The translations under genes were made by a program, and so were the position numbers. A stretch of 59,782 nt of DNA. It comes from a virus. Positions 52,701-59,719 of this stretch are shown piece by piece; positions within the stretch are counted from its first letter, which is position 1, and the number at the start of each line of letters is the position of its first letter. The notes below the pieces were generated by a model, which worked only from the letters and a program-made list of their open reading frames with translations, searched no databases and had not been told where the DNA came from. The stretch spans positions 1-59,782 of the IMG/VR virus record IMGVR_UViG_3300008117_000092. The stretch is one strand, 5' to 3'.

Positions 52701-53189
52701 TGCAGCATTAATAATTGCAGTAAATTGCTCTAACCAGTTTTCATTTGTGCTATCATTCCAGGTAATAATAACATTACTCAAGTTGATGCCGGTGCTGTCA
52801 AACAATGTTTCTGTTGTGCTTACACTGTCAAATTTTAAAAATCCAGAAGCAGGTGTACTTCTTTTTGGGTTGTAACTAACTAATCTTGCTAGTTTTAATA
52901 TGCTGTCTCTACGCTCTGCAGTATCTAAGAAATTTTCTCTGGCATTTAGATCAGCTCTAAATGCTAAACTTTGACCTAGAAAAGCTAAAAGATCAATGAG
53001 TGCAATGTATTCAGAACTGTCTGTAAAATCATTGAAATCTTCTGGATAATAGGTACGTAAGTATTCAATCATTGACTTACGTAAAGTTTCATAATCAAAA
53101 CTTTGAAAATCAGCTTCTCTGAAAGTTTGATAAACTTTGGTCCAATCTTGTTGGACTAATAAACTTGTTTGTCTTGTAGTTATAGCCAT
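49707..53189 (-). CDS. 6: baseplate wedge protein, gp6 type
   Basis: Matches T4 gp6/baseplate J-like proteins, which clamp the wedge and connect it to the hub. It starts MAITTRQTSLLVQQDWTKVY, then FQSFDYETLRKSMIEYLRTY, YIALIDLLAFLGQSLAFRAD, ENFLDTAERRDSILKLARLV (all in the first 110 residues), and the C-terminal part has VIAAINTYFDINNWDFGETF. At 1160 residues it is much longer than T4 gp6 (660). Part of the extra length is an inserted VVGTTYKI...TNFTSFGAS module at about 540-590, like those in the giant protein and in the 369-residue protein. An ATAAATA motif lies 20 bases upstream. Confidence 0.88.
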   Translation of the reverse strand: MAITTRQTSLLVQQDWTKVYQTFREADFQSFDYETLRKSMIEYLRTYYPEDFNDFTDSSEYIALIDLLAFLGQSLAFRADLNARENFLDTAERRDSILKLARLVSYNPKRSTPASGFLKFDSVSTTETLFDSTGINLSNVIITWNDSTNENWLEQFTAIINAALVANQAVGKPGATKNLNGIKTDEYAVDIVAGITPTYPFTTSIAGVTYPFEAVSATSLNQEYIYEAEPSTSASFNILYRNDNQGNSSNNTGYFFYFKQGALNSLDFNITESLSNRIVNVNFDNINNTDVWLYSLTSSGNLDTLWTQVPAVNGINVIYNNTDQRNLYSVASRANDQIDLVFGDGSFTNIPVGSFRVYYRTSNNLTYKITPDEMSGITIVLPYRGRTGRAETLTVRASLQYTVTNAISRESLDEIRTKAPQQYYTQNRMVTGEDYNVLPFTTFSNILKLKATNRTSSGVSRYLDVIDATGKYSSTNIFAEDGVIYREDYEETEVFQFTSTTEVNAIVRNTLQPLISSITTRHLYYNTATRNSPLGSTIVATSMVVGTTYKIISVGSTNFTSFGASSNTVGTIFKATAVGTGTGTVATVGVWTQTSASSGRSSGTFTSPNYTFLVQGSLVKFIAPAGKYFDAQNQLQSGTPETEYQRTSLWASIIDYNNPGLSSTATLSVIVPTGAIVSEIIPVFANDWPESLINSIILQILSYKTFGLRYDIPTMTWTIIESQNLGSGSFSLTNAGSTAGTGADNSWFISLSFANGEYTAISRGIDYYFQSERETRFYFDPDVRVYDSRTATTLVDFIKVLRINTEPDSSNALFYSQTYRIWNRAIGADGIDDNRKIKITFPDDNLDEVPDDPDLFLELVDPSVNPENKNVYFIESVDQYNFLRYDPVDQTQIVGTFQTKTDILNNISLYAAGTIFYASLGDAAVPAENGPTFYQSTGSSLTVVSNYIARVGRQNLKFQYKHNAPNNRRIDPSPNNLIDFYILTKTYSNDYFAYLSDTSNKVSKPTAPSIAELKTEFGSIEALKTISDSIIYNPAVFKPLFGNKADAALRATFKVIKNPNLTISDNEVKSQVIAAINTYFDINNWDFGETFYFSELSAYLHTALVPYVSSIIIVPSNTDSRFGTLYQINADPDEILVSAATVDNVQIIPAITAAQLNITG

Positions 53190-53208
53190 ACTTTATACCC
53201 GTATTTTG

Positions 53209-53215
53209 TATTTAT
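53209..53215 (-). promoter_or_regulatory. T4-type late promoter motif, ATAAATA
   Basis: ATAAATA on the - strand, 20 bases before the gp6 start at 53189. The following bases (CAAAA) resemble those behind the motif at 53623. It is the only element of note in the 47-base gap; a weak AAAGT-ACC-ACTTT hairpin also lies there. Confidence 0.5.
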
Positions 53216-53236
53216 CGAAATAATAAAGTGGTACTT

Positions 53237-53617
53237 TTAAACGGCTATCACAGAGTTCAATTCTTTGTTAAATTGAAGAGTGAGTACGTCACTTAGATCA
53301 TCGGGCAAAAATGTCATTTCAACTTGAATCTGTAAACCGTATTCAAATTGATCAATTAGTATATTGTCCACTCTTACCCTAGGATCATAATTTACAACTC
53401 GTTGAATATCCTCGACAACCAATGCTTTGACGTCAGCGGTTAAGGGCTCAAACAAAATGTTCCAGATTATACTGCCAAATTCTGGATTCATTAATTTTTC
53501 GCCTTTTCTAATGGCAAAATTATTGAGCAAGTCGCGCTTAATTAACTCTAAATCAGTTAGTCTAAACTTTTTGAGCTTGTCAATAGTGCTAAAACCTCGG
53601 TATCTAGTAATGGCCAT
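53237..53617 (-). CDS. 25: baseplate wedge protein, gp25 type
   Basis: The 126-residue protein matches the gp25/GPW family (T4 gp25 is 132 residues), which sits at the hub-wedge interface and starts sheath assembly. Motifs: LIKRDLLNNFAIRKGEKLMN, PEFGSIIWNILFEPL and VNYDPRVRVDNILI, with a C-terminal LQIQVEMTFLPDDLSDVLTL. The proteins of this family share the lysozyme-like fold without activity. It precedes gp6 and follows the 369-residue protein. There is no Shine-Dalgarno sequence: the stop of the previous gene is eight bases upstream. Confidence 0.92.
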   Translation of the reverse strand: MAITRYRGFSTIDKLKKFRLTDLELIKRDLLNNFAIRKGEKLMNPEFGSIIWNILFEPLTADVKALVVEDIQRVVNYDPRVRVDNILIDQFEYGLQIQVEMTFLPDDLSDVLTLQFNKELNSVIAV

Positions 53618-53622
53618 GTTTG

Positions 53623-53629
53623 TATTTAT
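53623..53629 (-). promoter_or_regulatory. possible T4-type late promoter motif near gp25
   Basis: ATAAATA on the - strand, overlapping the stop codon of the 369-residue gene, only 5 bases before the gp25 ATG. The downstream CAAA matches the copy at 53209. If used, the transcript would be leaderless. It may be a chance result of the GAA TAA stop context. Confidence 0.3.
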
Positions 53630-54735
53630 TCTGGGGTATCTGCACCAAGGGTGCCAATAGCGTAACGTCCGCCGTTAAAATATATGTGCCCGGGGCGTCC
53701 TTGACTGTCTAAAGGTTGCCCGGTATTTCGCCAAACATTTGCCTTGGTGGCTATAGAATAGTTTTCTAAATTGATTGTGCCATCTGGTTTGCGAGGATTT
53801 TGATTGAGAGCTGGATTGCCTAGATCTTGATATTGATAGGCCAGTGCCAACATACCAGCTATAGTTTCTTTACTGTCGCCATCTCTTATGGCACCTGCTT
53901 TGATAAGTTCTCTATACTGCTCTTGCATAAAATCATTCATTATAGCGTCTTGCACTTCTGCAGCAGACACAAAAACATCATTAGTATCTACTCCATCTTT
54001 AGCTGCCCATGTACCATCTGCTTTTTTGTATCCGTATCTAGTCAACAACCACTCTGATGTCTGATACTTTCCTAATTTTAAAGGGGAAATAGTAAAAGTT
54101 ACATCGCCGCTTACTGTATGATTACTCCCTAACATTATTTGATTGTTAGTTAAAAATGCTGTTCCGGTGCCGTTTCCTGCAGCATTGGCTACGAATGTGT
54201 TTCCAATTATCACATTAGCAACATTGCCCGGCAATCCAAATAGTGTAAAATTAGTAGTACCAATACTGGTAATAGTGTACGTAAAGCCAGGAACAAAATT
54301 GCCCGAGGTAATGTTGCCTCCTACAGATTTTTGGATGACCATGGTATTGCTGCCAAATCTTCCGGTACTAGGACTACGAATGTTAGCTACCATGCCTAAT
54401 TGTATATCTCTGTGATCGGAGTTGGTAATAATCAATGTGGCCACGTTTGCAAAGTATGTGTTTGCATGTGAAACCACAGTATTGGCGTTTATATTGGCAG
54501 TAAACGGTCCCAGTTGCGGAACTCCAATTCCAACCAGGTTGGCGTTTATGTTGCTTTCAATGTTGCTTATTTGAACCTGTATACACTTGGTTTCAAATTT
54601 TGTAAGAGTTTCAATGTTGGGTTTAAATTTTTCTAAACCAATTCCTCTAGGCGACGACACATTGGCCAATACTTCACGATTGGCAGGATTGATTACCGTA
54701 AAATTACTTGCACTTGTTATACCGGCATTAGACAT
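53626..54735 (-). CDS. baseplate-hub-region virion protein, 369 aa
   Basis: A protein located between gp5-like and gp25. The N-terminal part (1-120) has NPANREVLANVSSPRGIGLE. A module VPGFTYTITSIGTTNFTLFG lies at about 143-196, of the same type as in gp6 and the giant protein. The C-terminal part (250-369) has AEVQDAIMNDFMQEQYREL, AGMLALAYQYQDLGNPALNQ, and WRNTGQPLDSQGRPGHIYFN-GGRYAI. The latter region occurs in other phage virion proteins; its role is unknown to me. Since gp5 here lacks a lysozyme domain, this C-terminal domain could be the hub-associated peptidoglycan enzyme, which is only a guess. The start overlaps the corrected gp5 end by TAATG. Confidence 0.6.
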   Translation of the reverse strand: MSNAGITSASNFTVINPANREVLANVSSPRGIGLEKFKPNIETLTKFETKCIQVQISNIESNINANLVGIGVPQLGPFTANINANTVVSHANTYFANVATLIITNSDHRDIQLGMVANIRSPSTGRFGSNTMVIQKSVGGNITSGNFVPGFTYTITSIGTTNFTLFGLPGNVANVIIGNTFVANAAGNGTGTAFLTNNQIMLGSNHTVSGDVTFTISPLKLGKYQTSEWLLTRYGYKKADGTWAAKDGVDTNDVFVSAAEVQDAIMNDFMQEQYRELIKAGAIRDGDSKETIAGMLALAYQYQDLGNPALNQNPRKPDGTINLENYSIATKANVWRNTGQPLDSQGRPGHIYFNGGRYAIGTLGADTPE

Positions 54736-56068
54736 TATGTTTTTCCTGGCGTCTGTGGTTTGGGTGCAACAATTTTACCGCTGTTTTTTTTGAGTTTGCC
54801 GGTTTGCCTGGTCCACGGTTCGTGAGTGGGTGCAAACGGTGATAAACTTTCAAACAAGGTACTTGATGTTTTCCACAGTTTTGTGTTGTTGTTCCGCTTT
54901 TTATTCCAACGTTGCCTGCATTGAGAGCATAATTTTTTGTTGCAGTAAGTTGATAATGTTGGGTTTCGTTTAAAAAATATTTGTTTGCAGATACTTTGAT
55001 CGAATTGCCGCTGGTAATATTCACGTTGTTGTCTGCGTGTAAATTTAAATCTTGCTGTGCTCTAATACTAACATTGCTATTACTAAAAACGTTTACACTA
55101 CCATCTGGCGTCAATTCAACCCACGCTGTTCCCTTACTATTGCTGATATAAATTAAATCTTCTGTGTCATGCATCAAGATTTGATGACCACTGCTGCTTC
55201 GTAGTCTTAACAATCTGCTTTGACCATAAATGTCACCGTCATCCATTACCAGCGAGTGGCCGCCTTTTCTGTTAGGGAAGGTTTGCACTGTGGATATGCT
55301 TAAACTTTGGTTTTTTAGCAGCTCATCTAGGTTAGGAAAATCAGTTGTGTCGGGACTTGTTCTTCCTGGACTACTTAAACCAATCACTTGGCTTGGAGTT
55401 TCTCTTTGACTGCTACTTGTAATAGTACCACGCACAGGATCCCGGTCAAGTCCTTGTTCAATAACAATGTTAGCTTGCCATGTATGAACAACTTTCGGAA
55501 GGTCGTAAAATTTTGGATCATTGTCTACTGAAAAATTCTCAGATACCAGTTCAGCTGTGGGAAGATAACTTGTGCTGGAAATTCTACCTTTTCCGAATGT
55601 AGAATCGTCATTAATTTTGCCAGTGATTGTGTTACCAAACGGTCTTGCCAACCCAGGTATCATGTGTGTTGTCTGCATGTTAGGAACACAAGCAAACCAA
55701 TATCCCCTGGTAGGGTCACCCATAACAAAAGTTATTAAAACAAAGTTTCCTACATCAGGAGGTACTGCCCAAAATCCATATGTTTGTTGCGAGAATGCAA
55801 AATTGTTTGGATCTGCGGACCCTGGCAGTCCTAGAGTACTTCCTAAAAACGGACTAGCATACCTAACAATAAACCATTTACTAGAATCATCTTCATCACC
55901 ACCTATGTCGGGCACAAACACAGCCAAACGTCCCAGTCTGGCAGGATCAGCATTGTTCTTGATAATTGCTAAAAACGGTCCAGGATCTAGTTTGACAGAA
56001 GCACCGCCTTGCCAGCCACCGCCGGCCCAGTCTGGTATTTTTACTCCAAGTTGTTTATTTGTTGGCAT
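54728..56068 (-). CDS. 5: baseplate hub / spike protein, gp5 type, with apparent 3' frameshift
   Basis: The 446-residue reading frame begins with the OB-fold domain typical of gp5/VgrG hubs (PGPFLAIIKNNADPARLGRL, AVFVPDIGGDEDD) and has a spike beta-helix at about 330-410 (NVSIRAQQDLNLHADNNVNI). There is no inserted lysozyme domain as in T4 gp5. From about 54882 downward the frame turns into a basic, unlikely sequence (KHQVPCLKVYHRLH). In the -1 frame the same DNA encodes SSTLFESLSPFAPTHEPWTR, typical of such baseplate tails, ending TAATG on the next gene's start. So the natural gene probably runs to 54735, with one base missing in the T-run (54879-54882). Confidence 0.85.
   Translation of the reverse strand: MPTNKQLGVKIPDWAGGGWQGGASVKLDPGPFLAIIKNNADPARLGRLAVFVPDIGGDEDDSSKWFIVRYASPFLGSTLGLPGSADPNNFAFSQQTYGFWAVPPDVGNFVLITFVMGDPTRGYWFACVPNMQTTHMIPGLARPFGNTITGKINDDSTFGKGRISSTSYLPTAELVSENFSVDNDPKFYDLPKVVHTWQANIVIEQGLDRDPVRGTITSSSQRETPSQVIGLSSPGRTSPDTTDFPNLDELLKNQSLSISTVQTFPNRKGGHSLVMDDGDIYGQSRLLRLRSSSGHQILMHDTEDLIYISNSKGTAWVELTPDGSVNVFSNSNVSIRAQQDLNLHADNNVNITSGNSIKVSANKYFLNETQHYQLTATKNYALNAGNVGIKSGTTTQNCGKHQVPCLKVYHRLHPLTNRGPGKPANSKKTAVKLLHPNHRRQEKHNV
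54735..54878 (-). other. gp5 C-terminal coding segment in the -1 frame
   Basis: The segment reads LWKTSSTLFESLSPFAP, then THEPWTRQTGKLKKNSG and ends KPQTPGKT before a stop that overlaps the next ATG (TAATG). It continues the gp5 sequence only if one base is added to the A-run of the - strand. Confidence 0.75.
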
Positions 56069-58377
56069 TAGGATTCTGCTCCCGACTGAGTTGATATTCT
56101 CTGTCTGCCAGAGTAATCACTACTTTGATTATTTACAGGTTGAGTAGAGGCTGTGGAAGCTTTTGGTAACTCATCGGGCATCCTAATTAAATCTAGTGTC
56201 TGTGTAAATTGTCCTCGATTAAAATCACTTTGCACTGTCAAAACTTTGTAAATGCCGCTAAATGATCCATCTGTTTTTCTACCGTTACTCAAAATTTCTT
56301 GTTTGTTTTGAATACCAATGCTGTCATCTATGTCTATGGCATTTTTAAAATTTAGTTTGACGTAAACTTGTTCGCTATCAAACAATATTTGGCCGGCAGT
56401 TGGTCCATCTCGCACTATGGGCGTGATTCCTCTATTAGCAATCAACTGTTGGTATTCTTCTGATCTAGGATTATAATAGATATCATCTTGCTTTATAAAA
56501 TCTGGATCACCTATTATTTGTATTTTTATGTTGAGATTGTCGCCGCGAGATTTTGTATAAATGCTATTTTTTAAGTCGCCTACGAGTTTTTCTTCAGGAT
56601 TAGTAGCAGTATTCATACCAGTGGCATTTATATTATACCCGTTTACTTCGGTGGTTTGTGGTACAACTGTGCCTGTTGATTCTGTTCTAGGTTGCTGCAA
56701 ATTTGCAGGATTGTTAGGATCATTGGGATCACTGGTTCTATTAGTGCCTCCCCTGGCTACTTGTTCTCTGTAGGTAGAAATTTGTGTGTAATAAGCGGTA
56801 TCAAAATCAATATCGACACGAGTAATATCCTGATTTTTACCTGTATACAAATAGTTGTATTCTCTTACCACCTGCCTTTCTACATCATTGCCTTTAGTTT
56901 TAGGAAAGTTTGGATGATACGCATTTGCTGTTGTATAAGGTAATATAGTATAATTGACCGTCTTGCTGTAATTGTTTCTTATAATGTCAAAATCTTTTAA
57001 TTCCACTGTAGGAATAATTTTATACCATTTGATATTTTTTGGGCTGGCTTTGCTATCAGTTCTTTCGGCTCCGTTGGTATATTCTTGATTGGCTTGTTCC
57101 TCATCTCTCAATTGATTTTGAACATTGATTTGATTTTTAACATATTCACTTTTGCCTAAAACTTGATCAATGACTTCAATTATACTTGTACCGGCTGCAA
57201 TATTATAGGCTTCAACGTTTTTCAATCCTGAATCTGCAGTTTGGTGAACACCTTTGTTACGATCTCCCATTGTTGAATTTGTGCTTTGTGTGCGTTTAAC
57301 GTCAACGATGTTAGAATCAGCTATTTCTTTGGGCATAACAAAACTGATTTTAGTGGGAGGAAATTGAGTAATTTTGGCTTTACTTGCCACTTCTTCCATG
57401 TATCTATTGTAAGCTGCGGTATAGCTTCCAGTGTTATATATAATTGCAGCTTTTTTTGATTTACTATATTCTGCTATTTCTGCTGCGGTGGGAGACTTTC
57501 CTACTTGATAACTTGAAGTCACTTGAGGGTTTTGCGTTATCCATTTTTGAATGTCTGCTTCTAGTCTCTCTTCTTGGGCTTTTAATTCTCCTGCGAACAG
57601 TTGGGCTTGGTCGTCGCTATTAGAAAAAAAGTCGCCTACAGTTTTAGCATCAACATTCAATACGACTGGAGTAGGAGCAGTTGTTTGATCAAATGCGCTG
57701 TGATTGAACGGAATAGCCCGACAGGAATAGGTGCTACCACTTGCACTAGGCTTGATCTTCATTTCTATAAACTTGATTGCTATCCTTTTTCTGTCAATTA
57801 AATTGTCTGTCCTGTTGAATTTAGACAACATGTCATCCGTTGGACTGGCTAGTAAATCTATTTGCAGTAGATAAGGTTGTGTTGCGTAGTTAGGATTACG
57901 ATCTTCTGAAGTTTCACAAGCACTTAGCAATCTATCTAAGAGACTTAGTCCGTAAGGTTCTGTGATAGTAAACGTTATGTCTATGGCGTTACTAGCTTTG
58001 TTTTTTGCGTTCAACCCCACAATGGTTTGAATTGACAAGTTGTCAATAAAAAAATCCGTACGAAAATCTGGATGTCTTACTGTGTCTGTATCACTAGTGC
58101 CTTTTCCTTTGGAATAACCTCCTGAGCTACTTATCAATGCTTGTTTAGGTGTAAACTTACTAGGGTTAGCTGAAAGCGTGTTGTAATCTTTACTGGTCAA
58201 GAAAAATAAAGTTATTCTATAGGTATAACTTGTGTAGGCATGCAGTTTGTTGAAAGGTTTTTTCTCTGCAGGCTTTGAAGTAAACGAAGATGTATTGCCT
58301 GAAGAGCCTGCACTTACTACCGAACTGCTTTTGTTGGTGCTAGCCGTATCACCGCTGAAATTAGCTTCTGAGGCCAT
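56068..58377 (-). CDS. tail/baseplate hub structural protein, 769 aa
   Basis: I recognise this as a conserved virion protein type of T4-like aquatic phages, placed between gp53 and gp5, where a hub protein would be expected. It begins with a Ser/Thr-rich polar stretch (1-40), followed by YTSYTYRITLFFLTSKDYNT, then RTDFFIDNLSIQTIVGLNAK. The central region (about 250-420) is charged. The segment FDIIRNNYSKTVNYTILPYT followed by HPNFPKTKGNDVERQVVREY and IDFDTAYYTQISTY lies near 455-540, and DGSFSGIYKVLTVQSDFNRG near the C-terminus. Similarity to T4 gp27 is not visible by eye, so a gp27-like hub role is from position only. It is coupled to the gp5-like gene by a one-base overlap. Confidence 0.65.
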   Translation of the reverse strand: MASEANFSGDTASTNKSSSVVSAGSSGNTSSFTSKPAEKKPFNKLHAYTSYTYRITLFFLTSKDYNTLSANPSKFTPKQALISSSGGYSKGKGTSDTDTVRHPDFRTDFFIDNLSIQTIVGLNAKNKASNAIDITFTITEPYGLSLLDRLLSACETSEDRNPNYATQPYLLQIDLLASPTDDMLSKFNRTDNLIDRKRIAIKFIEMKIKPSASGSTYSCRAIPFNHSAFDQTTAPTPVVLNVDAKTVGDFFSNSDDQAQLFAGELKAQEERLEADIQKWITQNPQVTSSYQVGKSPTAAEIAEYSKSKKAAIIYNTGSYTAAYNRYMEEVASKAKITQFPPTKISFVMPKEIADSNIVDVKRTQSTNSTMGDRNKGVHQTADSGLKNVEAYNIAAGTSIIEVIDQVLGKSEYVKNQINVQNQLRDEEQANQEYTNGAERTDSKASPKNIKWYKIIPTVELKDFDIIRNNYSKTVNYTILPYTTANAYHPNFPKTKGNDVERQVVREYNYLYTGKNQDITRVDIDFDTAYYTQISTYREQVARGGTNRTSDPNDPNNPANLQQPRTESTGTVVPQTTEVNGYNINATGMNTATNPEEKLVGDLKNSIYTKSRGDNLNIKIQIIGDPDFIKQDDIYYNPRSEEYQQLIANRGITPIVRDGPTAGQILFDSEQVYVKLNFKNAIDIDDSIGIQNKQEILSNGRKTDGSFSGIYKVLTVQSDFNRGQFTQTLDLIRMPDELPKASTASTQPVNNQSSDYSGRQRISTQSGAES

Positions 58378-58380
58378 CTG

Positions 58381-58686
58381 TTACACCCCTAGTTCTTGTT
58401 TGAGTGTGTCTATTTTAGGTATGTAGATTCTGGTGCCAGCAACAAAATCACGCAAAGGGTCAACTAGTGTATTAGGATTGCGTTGTGCAAACACCCACCA
58501 TAAAGAGCTGGTACCATAAAGGTCAGCTGCTAAAAGATCTGGTCTAAATTCGTACACACTGTCAATCTCGTACAAAACATCATCGGGCAGTTTTGATATA
58601 GGACGATTGGTCATTACATCCAAGAAGTCTCCGAAGCTGTTTGTTTGGTAATAGGGACTTGAGGGCTGATAATTTACTCGAGCCAT
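58381..58686 (-). CDS. 53: baseplate wedge protein, gp53 type
   Basis: A 101-residue protein with the gp53/LysM-like core RPDLLAADLYGTSSLWWVFA followed by QRNPNTLVDPLRDFVAGTRI and YIPKIDTL. T4 gp53 (196 residues) is longer; the present protein keeps only the core that packs the wedge. The segment SSPYYQTNSFGDFLDVMTNR at the N-terminus is typical of the family in aquatic phages. The gene overlaps the start-side neighbour by one base and is followed by the hub-like protein with three bases between. Confidence 0.82.
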   Translation of the reverse strand: MARVNYQPSSPYYQTNSFGDFLDVMTNRPISKLPDDVLYEIDSVYEFRPDLLAADLYGTSSLWWVFAQRNPNTLVDPLRDFVAGTRIYIPKIDTLKQELGV

Positions 58687-59657
58687 TATAGATAACCTCC
58701 CGGATATGGATTGTTCTTGCCAACTATCAGACCGCCACGACCAAACTCTTTGTAATCAAAGTCAATGGCTTGCGATCTACTGATTACCGGCTGTAATGTT
58801 AGGCTAAACGTGCTTATTGTGGGCACTCGATTGAAAGCATTGTTCACAGTGGTTTGATCTATTGTTATACTGTTTGTTTGCCCAGGTGAAGCAAAATATG
58901 TTGAAGCGGTTTGAACTTGCTTGGTAGTAGTAGACTGAGGAGTCATAACTTCTATATAGTCAACATCACCGGGCATGGTGTGTTGAAAACCAGTTACAAC
59001 ACATGGTACATTTGGTAAATAGTGTTGCCCATAACCATTTAAATACACAATCGGCGGAGGACTGCCCTGATATTCACCTGAGGCGCCGTAAAACATTTTT
59101 GTACAAGCTCTAAAAAAGTATAATGCTGCTAAAAAATATTTTCCTTCTTCTACGTTTTGAACTGTAAAGTCTCCATTAATACTAATAGCTGCCACGGAAC
59201 TTGATTCATAAAAATATTGAGCGTAATTTGAATGTGTTAATGGAACCGAGGAATAGTTTGCAGAATGCGATACTGTCACAGTTGGCACATAAGGAAATAT
59301 GAAACCATCAGTTGATCTTAGAGGTGCTAAAAGACCGGTGGACCCAGAATCCCAATATAAAATTTTACTACTAGGATTTATGCTAACTCTCACACGCCAG
59401 TCATTATCTGTATCATTAGAGCCAAATTGCACAGCAGGATTTTGGGTAAATGCTTTGGGCACAGCACGACCACCTGGTAACAAACCTGCAAGACTTCTTC
59501 TAATGTTGGCAGGTATAAACCCGCCGCTGGTTGATGTAAAATTACCATTATTTGGGATTATACCTTGAGCAGAGCCGGCTACTCTACTTGCAGGTCCATT
59601 GGCTAGCGACCGTAATGAACCGCCGAGGTTAGTTAGTATTTGCGTGACTTTTGGCAT
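58686..59657 (-). CDS. baseplate tail-tube cap / tube initiator protein, gp48/gp54 type
   Basis: A 323-residue protein, the first of the - strand virion genes in this window. Its core has FIFPYVPTVTVSHSANYSSV, THSNYAQYFYESSSVAAISI, then FLAALYFFRACTKMFYG and GSPPPIVYLNGYGQHYLPNV, all typical of the T4-like tail-tube cap gp48 (and its relative gp54). The N-terminal 80 residues are Gly/Asn/Ala-rich. At the C-terminus FSLTLQPVISRSQAIDFDYK is also as in the family. Tube caps begin tail-tube polymerisation on the hub. I cannot tell gp48 from gp54 by sequence alone, but gp48 is favoured. An ATAAATA motif lies 22 bases upstream. Confidence 0.75.
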   Translation of the reverse strand: MPKVTQILTNLGGSLRSLANGPASRVAGSAQGIIPNNGNFTSTSGGFIPANIRRSLAGLLPGGRAVPKAFTQNPAVQFGSNDTDNDWRVRVSINPSSKILYWDSGSTGLLAPLRSTDGFIFPYVPTVTVSHSANYSSVPLTHSNYAQYFYESSSVAAISINGDFTVQNVEEGKYFLAALYFFRACTKMFYGASGEYQGSPPPIVYLNGYGQHYLPNVPCVVTGFQHTMPGDVDYIEVMTPQSTTTKQVQTASTYFASPGQTNSITIDQTTVNNAFNRVPTISTFSLTLQPVISRSQAIDFDYKEFGRGGLIVGKNNPYPGGYL

Positions 59658-59679
59658 ATAATTGTTCTTGCTTTTTTAT

Positions 59680-59686
59680 TATTTAT
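59680..59686 (-). promoter_or_regulatory. T4-type late promoter motif, ATAAATA
   Basis: ATAAATA on the - strand, 22 bases before the tail-tube cap gene start (59657). It is followed by ATAAAAAAG, like the copy at 32434 which is followed by ATAAAAG. This makes it the probable start of the whole virion transcript in this window. Confidence 0.55.
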
Positions 59687-59719
59687 TTGCTAAATTAACT
59701 GAGTATTTAAAGGAATCAA

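Noticed and set aside
54870-54890. Programmed -1 ribosomal frameshift in the gp5-like gene
   Set aside because: No X-XXY-YYZ heptamer and no obvious stimulator; a missing base in a homopolymer explains it more simply, although a shift is not excluded.
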